A stretch of 12,958 bases of DNA. Origin: Alphaproteobacteria bacterium (GTDB taxonomy: Bacteria > Pseudomonadota > Alphaproteobacteria > Bin95). Each line of letters begins with the position of its first letter. Position 1 is the stretch's first letter. Positions 1 through 6,105 of this stretch are shown piece after piece. Position numbers and translations under genes: made by a program. Where the stretch lies: NCBI GenBank assembly GCA_022822125.1, contig JAJECF010000067.1, positions 1 through 12,958 on the forward strand. Reading direction: 5' to 3'. The notes under the pieces were generated by a model. That model saw only the letters and a program-made list of their open reading frames with translations, did not search any database and was not told the DNA's origin.

Positions 1-2
1 AA

Positions 3-194
3 AACAACACCAAATCAGCAAAAATGTTTCACTACATTTTTCTCAACCCGCGCCAACCACCACCCCACTATCCAATCATTTCAACAACTTGGCGAAACCG
101 GAACCCGCAAAAATCGACACCGACTGTTCAAGTTGGGTCAGAGTCGGACGTCATCAAGGAACTTATGGAGGAGGCCTATAAACAAACGCAGTAG
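3..194 (+). CDS. possible 3' end of a gene entering from the left edge
   Basis: A frame is open from the window edge to a TAG at 192-194, about 63 codons with no stop. Its last residues read SESDVIKELMEEAYKQTQ, which looks like a natural amphipathic helical C-terminus. The upstream part (proline- and asparagine-rich, ending NPQKSTPTVQV) resembles nothing I recognise. Codon usage is much richer in A+T than in the genes to the right, so if real this is either foreign or not under the same bias. An open stretch of this length can occur by chance in this base composition, and an A+T inverted repeat lies inside it. Treat it as a weak call with no function assigned. Confidence 0.22.
   Translation, partial: NNTKSAKMFHYIFLNPRQPPPHYPIISTTWRNRNPQKSTPTVQVGSESDVIKELMEEAYKQTQ
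20..41. repeat. A+T inverted repeat
   Basis: AAAAATGT at 20-27 and ACATTTTT at 34-41 form a perfect 8-bp inverted repeat around a 6-nt spacer. It could be a weak hairpin with a T-run on the plus strand, or a protein-binding palindrome. It lies in the A+T-rich left end. The sequence match is certain; the function is unknown. Confidence 0.4.
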
Positions 195-561
195 ACCGTA
201 GAGTCAAATCCCGATAGAGATCAGTACGACCATTCCTTTGCCTCGCGATGAGCTTGCTTAGAGACGAATAATCACTCGATTTAACACTGTCATGTTGATT
301 ATTGAAGCGGCGGCACAGCACCTAGAGGAGTGGGCTGCACAAATGGGGCAGTAGCCGACAAGGTGTGTTGGGAGCAGGGAGCAGGATCTGGCGGTTTACT
401 TCATCTGCTTCTCTTTGGAATCAATAGCTTCGGTGCAGCTGGTTGGGAGCCTTCGCCCTGTTTTAGCGACTTGAGCGGCGAACCGGACGGCAGCACCGGC
501 AGGAAGGGGCGCAAGGTTGAGGATCGCTGTGCGATGACAAATTAAGAATAAATTCTAGACA

Positions 562-585
562 ACGACTTGACACCGGGAAAGTCGT
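562..585. repeat. short inverted repeat overlapping a TTGACA box
   Basis: ACGACTT (562-568) and AAGTCGT (579-585) are a perfect 7-bp inverted repeat with a 10-nt spacer. The left arm runs into TTGACA (567-572), an exact sigma-70 -35 hexamer. A weak -10 candidate, GATAGG, sits at 591-596, 18 bp away. An operator over a promoter is conceivable, but no convincing gene follows downstream. Confidence 0.25.
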
Positions 586-906
586 GCCAAGATAGGATAG
601 GGAAGACGCGGCGTCCGCGGAACCACTCCTTCGCTGTCCGCGCGGCGAAGGGACCACCGAAGGCCAGCAGCCGGGAGGAATGGACCGAAACCGGATGAGC
701 GGTATCTGTGGGGCCGCCTCCCCCTTTGGTGTGTCCGCAGGCGAAAGGCGCGGCAAAGAAACTGACGCAGGCAAGCCGGCGGCGGAAACGGAACGGACTT
801 GTATGAGGACCCCTGTGAAGAAGACAGGACCGATACCCGGAGCTGCTGCCCGGCGATATCTCCATGCCGGAACGGAACGTGGCTTATGCGTCCCGCGCAT
901 GCAGAT

Positions 907-933
907 CATGACATCGCATGACACATCATGACA
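907..933. repeat. three CATGACA boxes phased at 10 bp
   Basis: CATGACA occurs at 907-913, 917-923 and 927-933, exactly one helical turn apart, with variable 3-nt linkers TCG and CAT. The first and third copies extend to a 10-bp direct repeat ATCATGACAT (905-914 and 925-934). They lie downstream of the thiamine-diphosphate enzyme gene (minus strand) in non-coding sequence. Helical phasing suggests a possible protein-binding array. The short unit also permits a slippage origin. Confidence 0.4.
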
Positions 934-998
934 TGCGGCTCTGGCGACGGACGGCCCTTCCCCCAACGACCGCCGACTCCTCCGGGTCCAAACGCGTT

Positions 999-2690
999 CT
1001 ACGGCAGCCGGTCCCCGTCCTCGTAGCGTTGCCAGGCGCTGATCTGGAGCGGCGAGGCGCGCACATGCAGCACCACCGGACGCGAGCGGACAGCGAAGGC
1101 CTGCGCGACCGCATCCGCCACCTGCGATTCCGCCTCGATGGTGATGCCCTCCGCGCCGAAGGAGCGCGCCCAGGCGGCGAAATCGGGGTTGGTGAGGCGC
1201 GTGCCGGCCATGAAGGGGCGGCCCGGATAGCGCAGATGGCTGTGCATGCCGATGGTGCCGTACATGCCGTTGTCGGCGATCACGGCGATCGGGCAGGCGC
1301 CATATTGGCAGGCTGTGGCGAGCTCGTTGCCCATCATCAGCGCGCCGCCGTCGCCCATGAAGGCGACCACCTGCGTGCCGGGGCGGCGGATCGCGGCGGC
1401 GACCGCCATCGGCATGCCCGAGCCCATCGCGCCCACCACCGAGGCCAGGAACACCTGCCCCTGCCGGAAACCGATATGGCGGTGCAGGAAGGTTGCGAAA
1501 TTGCCGGCGTCGGAAGTCACCGTGGCGTCGGGCGCCAGATGCTTGCCGATCTCCGCGACGACGGCCGAGAAGTTCACCCCGTCGTCGCGCGGCTCCCAGG
1601 GTTTCTCCAGCAGGCGGCGATGGGTCTTGTGCAGCCCGTCCACCCAGCCGCGCCGGCGTTCGCCGTCGGCAGGCGCGGGGCGGGCGAGCAGCGCCTTCAC
1701 CACCTCATGCGGGCTTGCGGCGATGCCGAGCGCCGGCCGCCAGACGCGGCCGATCTCGTTCGGGTCCGGCCAGACATGCACCAGCGGCAATTGCGGCTCC
1801 GGCGCGGTCGGGAAGGTGTAGGACTGGCTCACGCTGTCGGTCAGCCGCTCGCCGAGCGCGATCATCAGGTCCGAGCGCTTCATCTCGTCCAGCAGCTCCT
1901 TCGGCACCCTTATGCCCATATAGCCGCCATGGTTCGGGTGGTCGTAGTCGAAGAGCTGCGGCCGGCGGTGCGTCGGCACGACCGGCAGCACCCAGCTTTC
2001 CGAGAGGCGCACGAGGTCGCCGAACAGCGCCGGGTCGCGCACCGCATCCGCCATCGCGCCGCCGCCGGCCAGCAGCAGCGGGCGCTCGGCCGCCTCGATC
2101 ATGGCGATGAGCGCGTCCACGTCGTCGGGCCGGGGGGCGGGAATCGGGCGCGGGCGCGGCGGCGCAAGGGCCGCGTCCGTCTCCTCGTCGAAAATGTCCT
2201 CCGGCAGGATGACCGCCACCGGGCCCGGCGTGCCGGACTCGGCGAGGTGGAAGGCGCGCGCCATCGCCTCCGACGCCTGCTCGGGTTCGTTCACCTCGAT
2301 CACATCCTTGGAAATGTCCGAGAGCAGGCGGGAATAGTTCTGCTCCTGAAGCGCGAGGCGGCCCATGTCGCGCCGCTCGACCTGGCCGATCAGCATCACC
2401 AGCGGCGTGGCGTCGTGGAAGGCGGTGTGCATGGCGACCAGCCCGTTGGCGAGGCCGGGGCCGCGCGAGACCATGGCGACGCCCGCCCGGTCGCGCATCC
2501 GCCCGTCGGCGGCGGCCATGAAGCCCGCGCCCGCCTCGTGCCGGCAGACCGCAACCTGGATCGAGTTGCGCTCGACCATGGTGCTGGTGAGGCCGATATA
2601 GCTCTCGCCGGGCACGCACCAGACGCGGTCCACATCGTGCGCCTCCAGGCTTTCCACCAGCAGGCGGGCGACGGTTCTGTTCTCCGGCAT
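999..2690 (-). CDS. thiamine-diphosphate-dependent enzyme, acetolactate synthase-like
   Basis: This 563-residue protein has the three-domain layout of the acetolactate synthase/benzoylformate decarboxylase superfamily. The N-terminal pyrimidine-binding domain carries the cofactor-activating glutamate E52 in CRHEAGAGFMA and the motif RGPGLANG (76-83). A central Rossmann-like domain spans about 190-340. The C-terminal diphosphate-binding domain has GDGG (446-449) and, 27 residues after D447, N474, the usual metal ligand. The canonical NN pair is DN here (D473-N474). Family members make or break C-C bonds next to a carbonyl (acetolactate synthase, 2-hydroxyacyl-CoA lyase, decarboxylases). The sequence does not fix the substrate. 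No ilvN-type regulatory subunit is adjacent, which argues against the biosynthetic acetolactate synthase. It probably acts in the cytosol. The ATG at 2690 has GAGGA about 11 nt upstream. The gene lies 96 nt downstream of the GNAT toxin on the same strand, so read-through is possible. Confidence 0.88.
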   Translation of the reverse strand: MPENRTVARLLVESLEAHDVDRVWCVPGESYIGLTSTMVERNSIQVAVCRHEAGAGFMAAADGRMRDRAGVAMVSRGPGLANGLVAMHTAFHDATPLVMLIGQVERRDMGRLALQEQNYSRLLSDISKDVIEVNEPEQASEAMARAFHLAESGTPGPVAVILPEDIFDEETDAALAPPRPRPIPAPRPDDVDALIAMIEAAERPLLLAGGGAMADAVRDPALFGDLVRLSESWVLPVVPTHRRPQLFDYDHPNHGGYMGIRVPKELLDEMKRSDLMIALGERLTDSVSQSYTFPTAPEPQLPLVHVWPDPNEIGRVWRPALGIAASPHEVVKALLARPAPADGERRRGWVDGLHKTHRRLLEKPWEPRDDGVNFSAVVAEIGKHLAPDATVTSDAGNFATFLHRHIGFRQGQVFLASVVGAMGSGMPMAVAAAIRRPGTQVVAFMGDGGALMMGNELATACQYGACPIAVIADNGMYGTIGMHSHLRYPGRPFMAGTRLTNPDFAAWARSFGAEGITIEAESQVADAVAQAFAVRSRPVVLHVRASPLQISAWQRYEDGDRLP

Positions 2691-2786
2691 GGGCTTGACT
2701 GTCCTCTTTTCCGAATCCCCGTCCCGACCCTAGACGCCTTCGCCCGACCTGCCTATGCGGCGGATTGCGGGGTCGGCAACGGCGAT

Positions 2787-3350
2787 TCAGGCTTCGGCGT
2801 CTTCCCGCGTTGCCCGGACCGATGCGCACACCTGCTTCATCGGGAGGAACATACGCGCCGGATTGCTCGGAAAGGCCGCAAAGCCGAAGCCCTCGTACCA
2901 CGCCTTGCGGCGCGCCAGAGCGTCGTCGCCGCCATCCGCAATGACATCCAGAAGGATCGCGTGGCAGCCGGCCATATCGGAAACCGCGCATGCCTTCTCG
3001 AAAACATGGTGCATGAGGACACTCCCCAGCCTCCTGCCTTGCGTCGTCCTGTCCACCGCGACCTGTCCCAGGAACAACACCGGGATCTCGCCATGGTCCG
3101 GCGCCCCGCGCGGCCGGCGCGCCATCTCGTCCACGTTCATCATGCCGAGGTTGATGGCCTGGTATCCGAGAATGCGCGCGCTTCCGTCCTCGACGACGAC
3201 ATAGACCCGGGTCATGTCGTCCTTCTGCTGTTTCCTCGCGGTGAATCTCAGATAGTTGTTCAGGCGGCCGACGCCGCAGTCGAAAGCGGCGCGGTCATGC
3301 CGCGCCGCATCGAAGCGTTCGATCCGGAGGACCGGCGGATCACTCGGCAT
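2787..3350 (-). CDS. GNAT acetyltransferase toxin, TacT-like
   Basis: This is a 187-residue GCN5-type acetyltransferase of the class paired with DUF1778 antitoxins. Known members (TacT, AtaT, ItaT) use acetyl-CoA to acetylate the amino acid on charged tRNA and so block translation; the tRNA target here is unknown. Visible features are the family start (FDCGVGRLNNYLR, 23-35), a beta strand RVYVVVEDG (48-56), the acetyl-CoA loop VAVDRTTQGRRLGSVLM (97-113, Q/RxxGxG/A-like with S110 in place of the last G/A), and the C-terminal WYEGFGF (151-157), whose Y152 matches the catalytic tyrosine position. The open frame extends further 5' (to 3443), but the ATG at 3350 is chosen because family N-termini begin here and it overlaps the antitoxin stop by 11 nt, typical of coupled translation. 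No strong ribosome site precedes it, which also suggests coupling. The tail after 172 (CASVRATREDAEA) is not a family feature. Confidence 0.85.
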   Translation of the reverse strand: MPSDPPVLRIERFDAARHDRAAFDCGVGRLNNYLRFTARKQQKDDMTRVYVVVEDGSARILGYQAINLGMMNVDEMARRPRGAPDHGEIPVLFLGQVAVDRTTQGRRLGSVLMHHVFEKACAVSDMAGCHAILLDVIADGGDDALARRKAWYEGFGFAAFPSNPARMFLPMKQVCASVRATREDAEA

Positions 3351-3648
3351 GAACCACGCGCGAGCGGTAATTCCGGGCCGCTTCCAGTGCGCGCGGCGTC
3401 GGAGCGGGCGGCGCATCGAGCGCGGCGGCGAACGCCCTGGCATCCTCCGGCGTCAGGACATGCCGGGACTGCCGGTCGAGCACCCGCTCGGCCTCGCGCT
3501 CGATCGCGGCGCGCAGAAACGCCGACTTGTCCACGGCCAGCGCGAGCGCAGCTCGCTCGATCAGGTCCGCCAGATGGTCGTCGTGTCGCAACTGGGTCGT
3601 TCTTGTCCGTTTCGCCGGGTTCCGCGACCCGGTGTCGAAGTTCAACAT
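3340..3648 (-). CDS. DUF1778 ribbon-helix-helix antitoxin, TacA-like
   Basis: This 102-residue protein should neutralise the GNAT toxin encoded immediately downstream and repress the operon. The ribbon-helix-helix region is about residues 15-58 (strand RTTQLRHDD, then ADLIERAALALAVDKSAFLRAAIEREAERVL). The C-terminal part has the family toxin-binding pattern, a VLTPEDARAFAAALDAPPAPTP stretch (65-84) followed by a basic tail, NYRSRVVH. The ATG at 3648 has a near-perfect GGAGGAG six bases upstream. The same frame stays open antisense to the thiolase-like gene as far as 4989, so a longest-frame caller would badly overextend this gene. Stop and toxin start overlap by 11 nt. An imperfect palindrome 25 bp upstream of the start is a likely autoregulatory operator. 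Ribbon-helix-helix antitoxins of this family typically repress with their toxin in a ratio-dependent way (known of the family, not shown here). Confidence 0.87.
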   Translation of the reverse strand: MLNFDTGSRNPAKRTRTTQLRHDDHLADLIERAALALAVDKSAFLRAAIEREAERVLDRQSRHVLTPEDARAFAAALDAPPAPTPRALEAARNYRSRVVHAE

Positions 3649-3672
3649 GACCGGCTCCTCCAACAACGGGTT

Positions 3673-3693
3673 TGTAATGAAATTCGCACTACA
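3673..3693. promoter_or_regulatory. candidate antitoxin operator (imperfect palindrome)
   Basis: A 21-bp imperfect palindrome has outer arms TGTA (3673-3676) and TACA (3690-3693) and 7 of 10 symmetrical pairs matching about the centre at 3683. It lies between the antitoxin start (3648) and the divergent thiolase-like gene. Ribbon-helix-helix antitoxins usually bind such palindromes in their own promoter. Symmetry and position are seen in the sequence; binding is inferred. I could not place a clear -10/-35 pair for the antitoxin. Confidence 0.45.
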
Positions 3694-3726
3694 TGGCGAG
3701 CATCCGAATCCGAGCCCTGCATTTCC

Positions 3727-3755
3727 TTGCCGCTCCGGAGCCGCGCCGCTACGGT
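3727..3755 (+). promoter_or_regulatory. candidate sigma-70 promoter for the thiolase-like/DUF35 pair
   Basis: TTGCCG (3727-3732) and TACGGT (3750-3755) are separated by exactly 17 bp and would start transcription about 20 nt before the ATG at 3784. Both hexamers are only moderate matches, so this is a tentative call. Confidence 0.28.
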
Positions 3756-3783
3756 CTGCGCCATCGGAGAGGGGCAGGAGCCG

Positions 3784-4965
3784 ATGAGCGAGTTCACGAT
3801 CAGGGGCAAAGTGGCGGTCGCCGGGGTCGGCGAGACGACCTACTGGAAGCACAGCCAGAGTCCTCACGCCGAGTTCAAGCTGGCCTTGATGGCGATTCTG
3901 GCGGCGGCCGAGGACGCCGGCGCCGACCCGGCGGAAATCGACGGCTTCGCCTCCTATTCCAACGACCGCAACGACCCCTCGCGCATCGCCGCCGCGCTCG
4001 GCTGCCGGGAGCTCGCCTTCTCCAACATGCAGTGGGGCGGCGGCGGGGGCGGCGGCTCGGCGGCCATCGCCAATGCCGCCGCGGCCATCGCCTGCGGCTA
4101 TGCCCGCTGCGTGGTCGTGTTTCGCGCGCTCGCCCAGGGACAGTTCCAGCGTTTCGGGCAGGCGGCGGCGGGCGGCGCGGCGGCGGGCCACGACGCCTTT
4201 ACCGTGCCCTACGGCGTTATGTCGCCGGCGCAGAAATACGCCATGCGCTACCAGCGCTTCGCCCATGAGCACGGCATCGAGAGGTCCGCGCTGCGGGCGA
4301 TCTCCATGGCCTCCTACCACCATGCGCAGCAGAACCCGCGCGCGGTGATGCACGGCCGGCCGCTCAGCGAGGAGGACTACGACGCCTCGCGCTGGATTGC
4401 CGAGCCGTTCCGCCTGTTCGACTGCTGCCAGGAGAATGACGGCGCGGCGGCCATCCTGCTGGTGGCGGCCGAGCGGGCGCGCGACCTGCCGCACAAGCCC
4501 TGCTACCTGCTGGGCGCGGCCGCGGGCTCCGAATACCGCAACGGCGCGCCGGTCCACAACGCGCCGCTTTACGGCACCTCCAGCTTCACCACCGTCGCGC
4601 CGCGCGCCTTCGCCATGGCGGGAATCGGGGCGGCCGATGTCGATGTGGCACAGTCCTACGAGAACTTCACCGGCGGGGTGCTGATGAGCCTGGTCGAGCA
4701 CGGCTTCTTCGCGGCCGAAGAGGCCAATGACTTCCTCACCCTCGACAATCTGCGCGCCGACGGCGGAAAGCTGCCGCTCAACACCAGCGGCGGCAATCTG
4801 GCCGAGTGCTACATGCACGGGCTGGAGTTGAATATCGAGGCCGTGCGCCAGATCCGCGGCCAGTCGCCCAACCAGGTGGACGGCGCGGAGATTTCGGTCG
4901 TCGGCTCCGGGCCGATGGTCACGCCCGTCAGCAGTTCCGTGTTCGGGGCGGAGGCAGCGCTGTGA
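3784..4965 (+). CDS. SCP2-type thiolase-like protein, probable DUF35-partnered CoA-thioester enzyme
   Basis: This 393-residue protein of the thiolase superfamily starts with KVAVAGVGETTYWK (9-22) and has the helix-rich EDAGADPAEIDG segment (43-54). Where thiolases carry the nucleophilic cysteine it has QWGGGGGGGSAAIANAAAAIACGYA (83-107), so the catalytic Cys is absent and a run of seven glycines occupies the loop. The C-terminal loop reads SGGNLAECYMHGLELN (335-350), replacing the thiolase GGxxxxGHP with a Y343-M344-H345 arrangement, then EAVRQIRGQ. This pattern is that of sterol-carrier/lipid-transfer thiolase homologues. The best-studied, Ltp2, works with a DUF35 protein as a retro-aldolase on a steroid 3-hydroxyacyl-CoA. 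The next gene encodes exactly such a partner. Aldol cleavage or condensation of an acyl-CoA is inferred; the substrate is unknown, and classical acetyl-CoA acetyltransferase activity is unlikely. The start is supported by AGGAG shortly before the ATG and by homologue-like N-terminal sequence; the frame is open much further upstream. Confidence 0.86.
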   Translation: MSEFTIRGKVAVAGVGETTYWKHSQSPHAEFKLALMAILAAAEDAGADPAEIDGFASYSNDRNDPSRIAAALGCRELAFSNMQWGGGGGGGSAAIANAAAAIACGYARCVVVFRALAQGQFQRFGQAAAGGAAAGHDAFTVPYGVMSPAQKYAMRYQRFAHEHGIERSALRAISMASYHHAQQNPRAVMHGRPLSEEDYDASRWIAEPFRLFDCCQENDGAAAILLVAAERARDLPHKPCYLLGAAAGSEYRNGAPVHNAPLYGTSSFTTVAPRAFAMAGIGAADVDVAQSYENFTGGVLMSLVEHGFFAAEEANDFLTLDNLRADGGKLPLNTSGGNLAECYMHGLELNIEAVRQIRGQSPNQVDGAEISVVGSGPMVTPVSSSVFGAEAAL

Positions 4966-5405
4966 GCCATCTGCCGGAAGGAATGCCACACCCGATTGCG
5001 GACGAATTGACCGGACCGTTCTGGGCGGCCGCGCGCGAGGAACGCCTGCTGGCGCAGCGCTGCGAAGACTGCGGCGCCTGGCAATGGGGCCCGGAATGGT
5101 GCTGCCATGCCTGCCGGTCCTTCAATGTCGGTTGGGCGGAGGTCCCGCGGCGGGAGGGCCGGTATCGGGGCCGCATCTATTCCTGGGAGCGCAACCACCA
5201 CCCGGTGCATCCCGCGCTCAGGGGCCGGGAGCCCTATATCGTCGTGCTGGTGGAGCTGCCGGAGGCCGGCGGCATCCGCATGGTCGGCAATCTCCTCGGC
5301 GACCCCATGCAGGACATCCGCATCGGCGCCGAGGTCGAGGCCGTCTTCGAACACCACGAGGACGCAGAGCCGCCCTATACGCTGGTGCAGTGGCGGTATA
5401 TCTGA
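4962..5405 (+). CDS. DUF35 zinc-ribbon/OB-fold protein
   Basis: A 147-residue acyl-CoA-associated DUF35 protein. The N-terminal helix (HPIADELTGPFWAAAREERL, 10-29) leads into a rubredoxin-like zinc ribbon with C34-x2-C37 and C48-x2-C51 (C47 also present), then an OB-fold from about 65 to the end (GRIYSWERNHHPVHPAL, PYIVVLVELPEAGGIRMVGNL). In characterised systems this domain binds and stabilises the thiolase-like subunit and helps seat the CoA thioester. The preferred start is GTG at 4962, overlapping the upstream TGA as GTGA, with GGAGG seven nt before it. An internal ATG at 4983 has GGAAGGA too close for good initiation. The overlap implies translational coupling and stoichiometric production of the pair. 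Confidence 0.86.
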   Translation: MSHLPEGMPHPIADELTGPFWAAAREERLLAQRCEDCGAWQWGPEWCCHACRSFNVGWAEVPRREGRYRGRIYSWERNHHPVHPALRGREPYIVVLVELPEAGGIRMVGNLLGDPMQDIRIGAEVEAVFEHHEDAEPPYTLVQWRYI

Positions 5406-5456
5406 GGGAGGGTGCCGGCTGCCTTAGCTTCGAGGCTTCGGCGTTCCACTCCCTGC
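5406..5456. terminator. weak candidate bidirectional hairpin between convergent genes
   Basis: The 55-nt gap between the DUF35 gene and convergent grpE contains imperfectly pairing halves: GGGAGGGTGCCG near 5406 pairs, with bulges, with CGGCGTTCCACTCCC ending near 5453, and there is an inner GCC/GGC pairing. No T-run follows on either strand, so intrinsic termination is uncertain. Confidence 0.2.
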
Positions 5457-5460
5457 CCGG

Positions 5461-6105
5461 TCACTCCGGCGCCTCGACCTCCGGCGTCTCCTCGTTCGCC
5501 GGTGCAGCTTCCTTCTCCACAGCCGGCACCTTCGCCACGCCCACCATTGCCGGCCTCAGCAGGCGGTCGTGGAGGAGGTAGCCTTCCTGCACGACCTGCA
5601 CGACCGTGCCCGCTTCGGCGTCTGCGGTCTCGACCTCGAACATCGCCTGGTGGCGGTTGTGGTCGAAGCGTTCGCCCTCGGCTTCGATCCGCGCGATATT
5701 GTGGCGGGCGAAGGCGGCGCCGAGTTCGCGCTCCACCATCTCGACACCTTCCAGCAGCCCTTCGCCGCCGCCGCTGGCGAGCGCGCGGCGGAGATTGTCG
5801 GCGACGCCGAGCAGGTCCCGGGCCAGCCCCGTTGCGCCGTAGCGCGACGCCTCGCGGCGTTCGCGCTCGCTCCGCCGGCGCATGTTCTCGACCTCGGCGA
5901 GCGCGCGCAGCCGCTCATCCTTCAGCGCCTGCGTCTCCGCCTCCAGTTCGGCGATGCGCGCCGCCTGTTCGGCGAGCGGGTCGGGTTCGGCGGCGGTCGC
6001 GTCCTCCGCCTCCCCGGCCTCCGGCGCGGGCGCTTCGCCCTCCGCCTCGGGCGGCGCCTCTTCTTCCGTTTCGGGTTTGCGTTCCCCGTCCACCATTCCT
6101 CTCAC
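5461..6105 (-). CDS. grpE: GrpE, nucleotide-exchange factor for DnaK
   Basis: A 214-residue GrpE. It releases ADP from the chaperone DnaK as a dimer in the cytosol, allowing ATP rebinding and client release. An acidic, disordered N-terminal tail (to about 45) is followed by a long coiled-coil helix (about 45-90, AARIAELEAETQALKDERLRALAEVEN in outline) and a four-helix region. The C-terminal beta-wing carries the signature FDHNRHQAMFEVE (147-159) ... GTVVQVVQEGYLLHDRLLRPAMVGVAK (166-192). The GTG at 6105 overlaps the hrcA stop as GTGA with GGAG five nt upstream. An ATG three codons in (6096) is an alternative with AGAGG nine nt upstream. It is downstream of hrcA in the same operon, so it probably shares its heat-shock control. 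The C-terminal tail after 193 is acidic and not conserved. Confidence 0.96.
   Translation of the reverse strand: MRGMVDGERKPETEEEAPPEAEGEAPAPEAGEAEDATAAEPDPLAEQAARIAELEAETQALKDERLRALAEVENMRRRSERERREASRYGATGLARDLLGVADNLRRALASGGGEGLLEGVEMVERELGAAFARHNIARIEAEGERFDHNRHQAMFEVETADAEAGTVVQVVQEGYLLHDRLLRPAMVGVAKVPAVEKEAAPANEETPEVEAPE

Larger units (their letters stand above)
195..998. other. stretch without a confident gene (possible degraded island edge)
   Basis: No frame on either strand here gives a recognisable protein. The open frames at 330-545 and 680-931 (plus) and 463-966 and 542-865 (minus) lack the GC-rich third positions of the real genes, and their products look like arbitrary translations. 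Visible elements are an 8-bp inverted repeat AATAATCA/TGATTATT (267-274 and 296-303), a hairpin-like repeat at 562-585 containing a consensus-like TTGACA (567-572), and the CATGACA boxes at 907-933. Composition grades from A+T-rich at the left to GC-rich at the right. This fits a decayed or recently joined segment, but no insertion sequence ends or target duplication could be identified. Confidence 0.5.

Noticed and set aside
330..545. Small plus-strand frame of 71 codons
   Set aside because: There is no ribosome site, no recognisable domain and no coding bias. It is compatible with chance.
680..931. Small plus-strand frame preceded by GGGAGGA
   Set aside because: The purine run abuts the ATG, leaving no proper spacing. 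The codon third positions are not GC-biased like the neighbours and the product is unrecognisable.
1..998. An insertion sequence in the low-GC left end
   Set aside because: No transposase motif, matching terminal inverted repeats or target duplication could be found; the inverted repeats seen are too short and isolated.
1705..2991. A 428-codon minus-strand frame overlapping the thiamine-diphosphate enzyme and toxin
   Set aside because: It is out of frame with both recognised genes, and its composition is dominated by Arg, Gly and Ala.
918..3650. A 910-codon open frame on the plus strand
   Set aside because: It is antisense to the thiamine-diphosphate enzyme and the toxin-antitoxin genes, which have clear motifs. 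Its product is Arg/His/Ala-rich without recognisable domains, as expected opposite GC-rich genes.
3649..4989. The 5' extension of the antitoxin frame on the minus strand
   Set aside because: It is antisense to the well-supported thiolase-like gene. The strong ribosome site and family-like start at 3648 show the real gene begins there.
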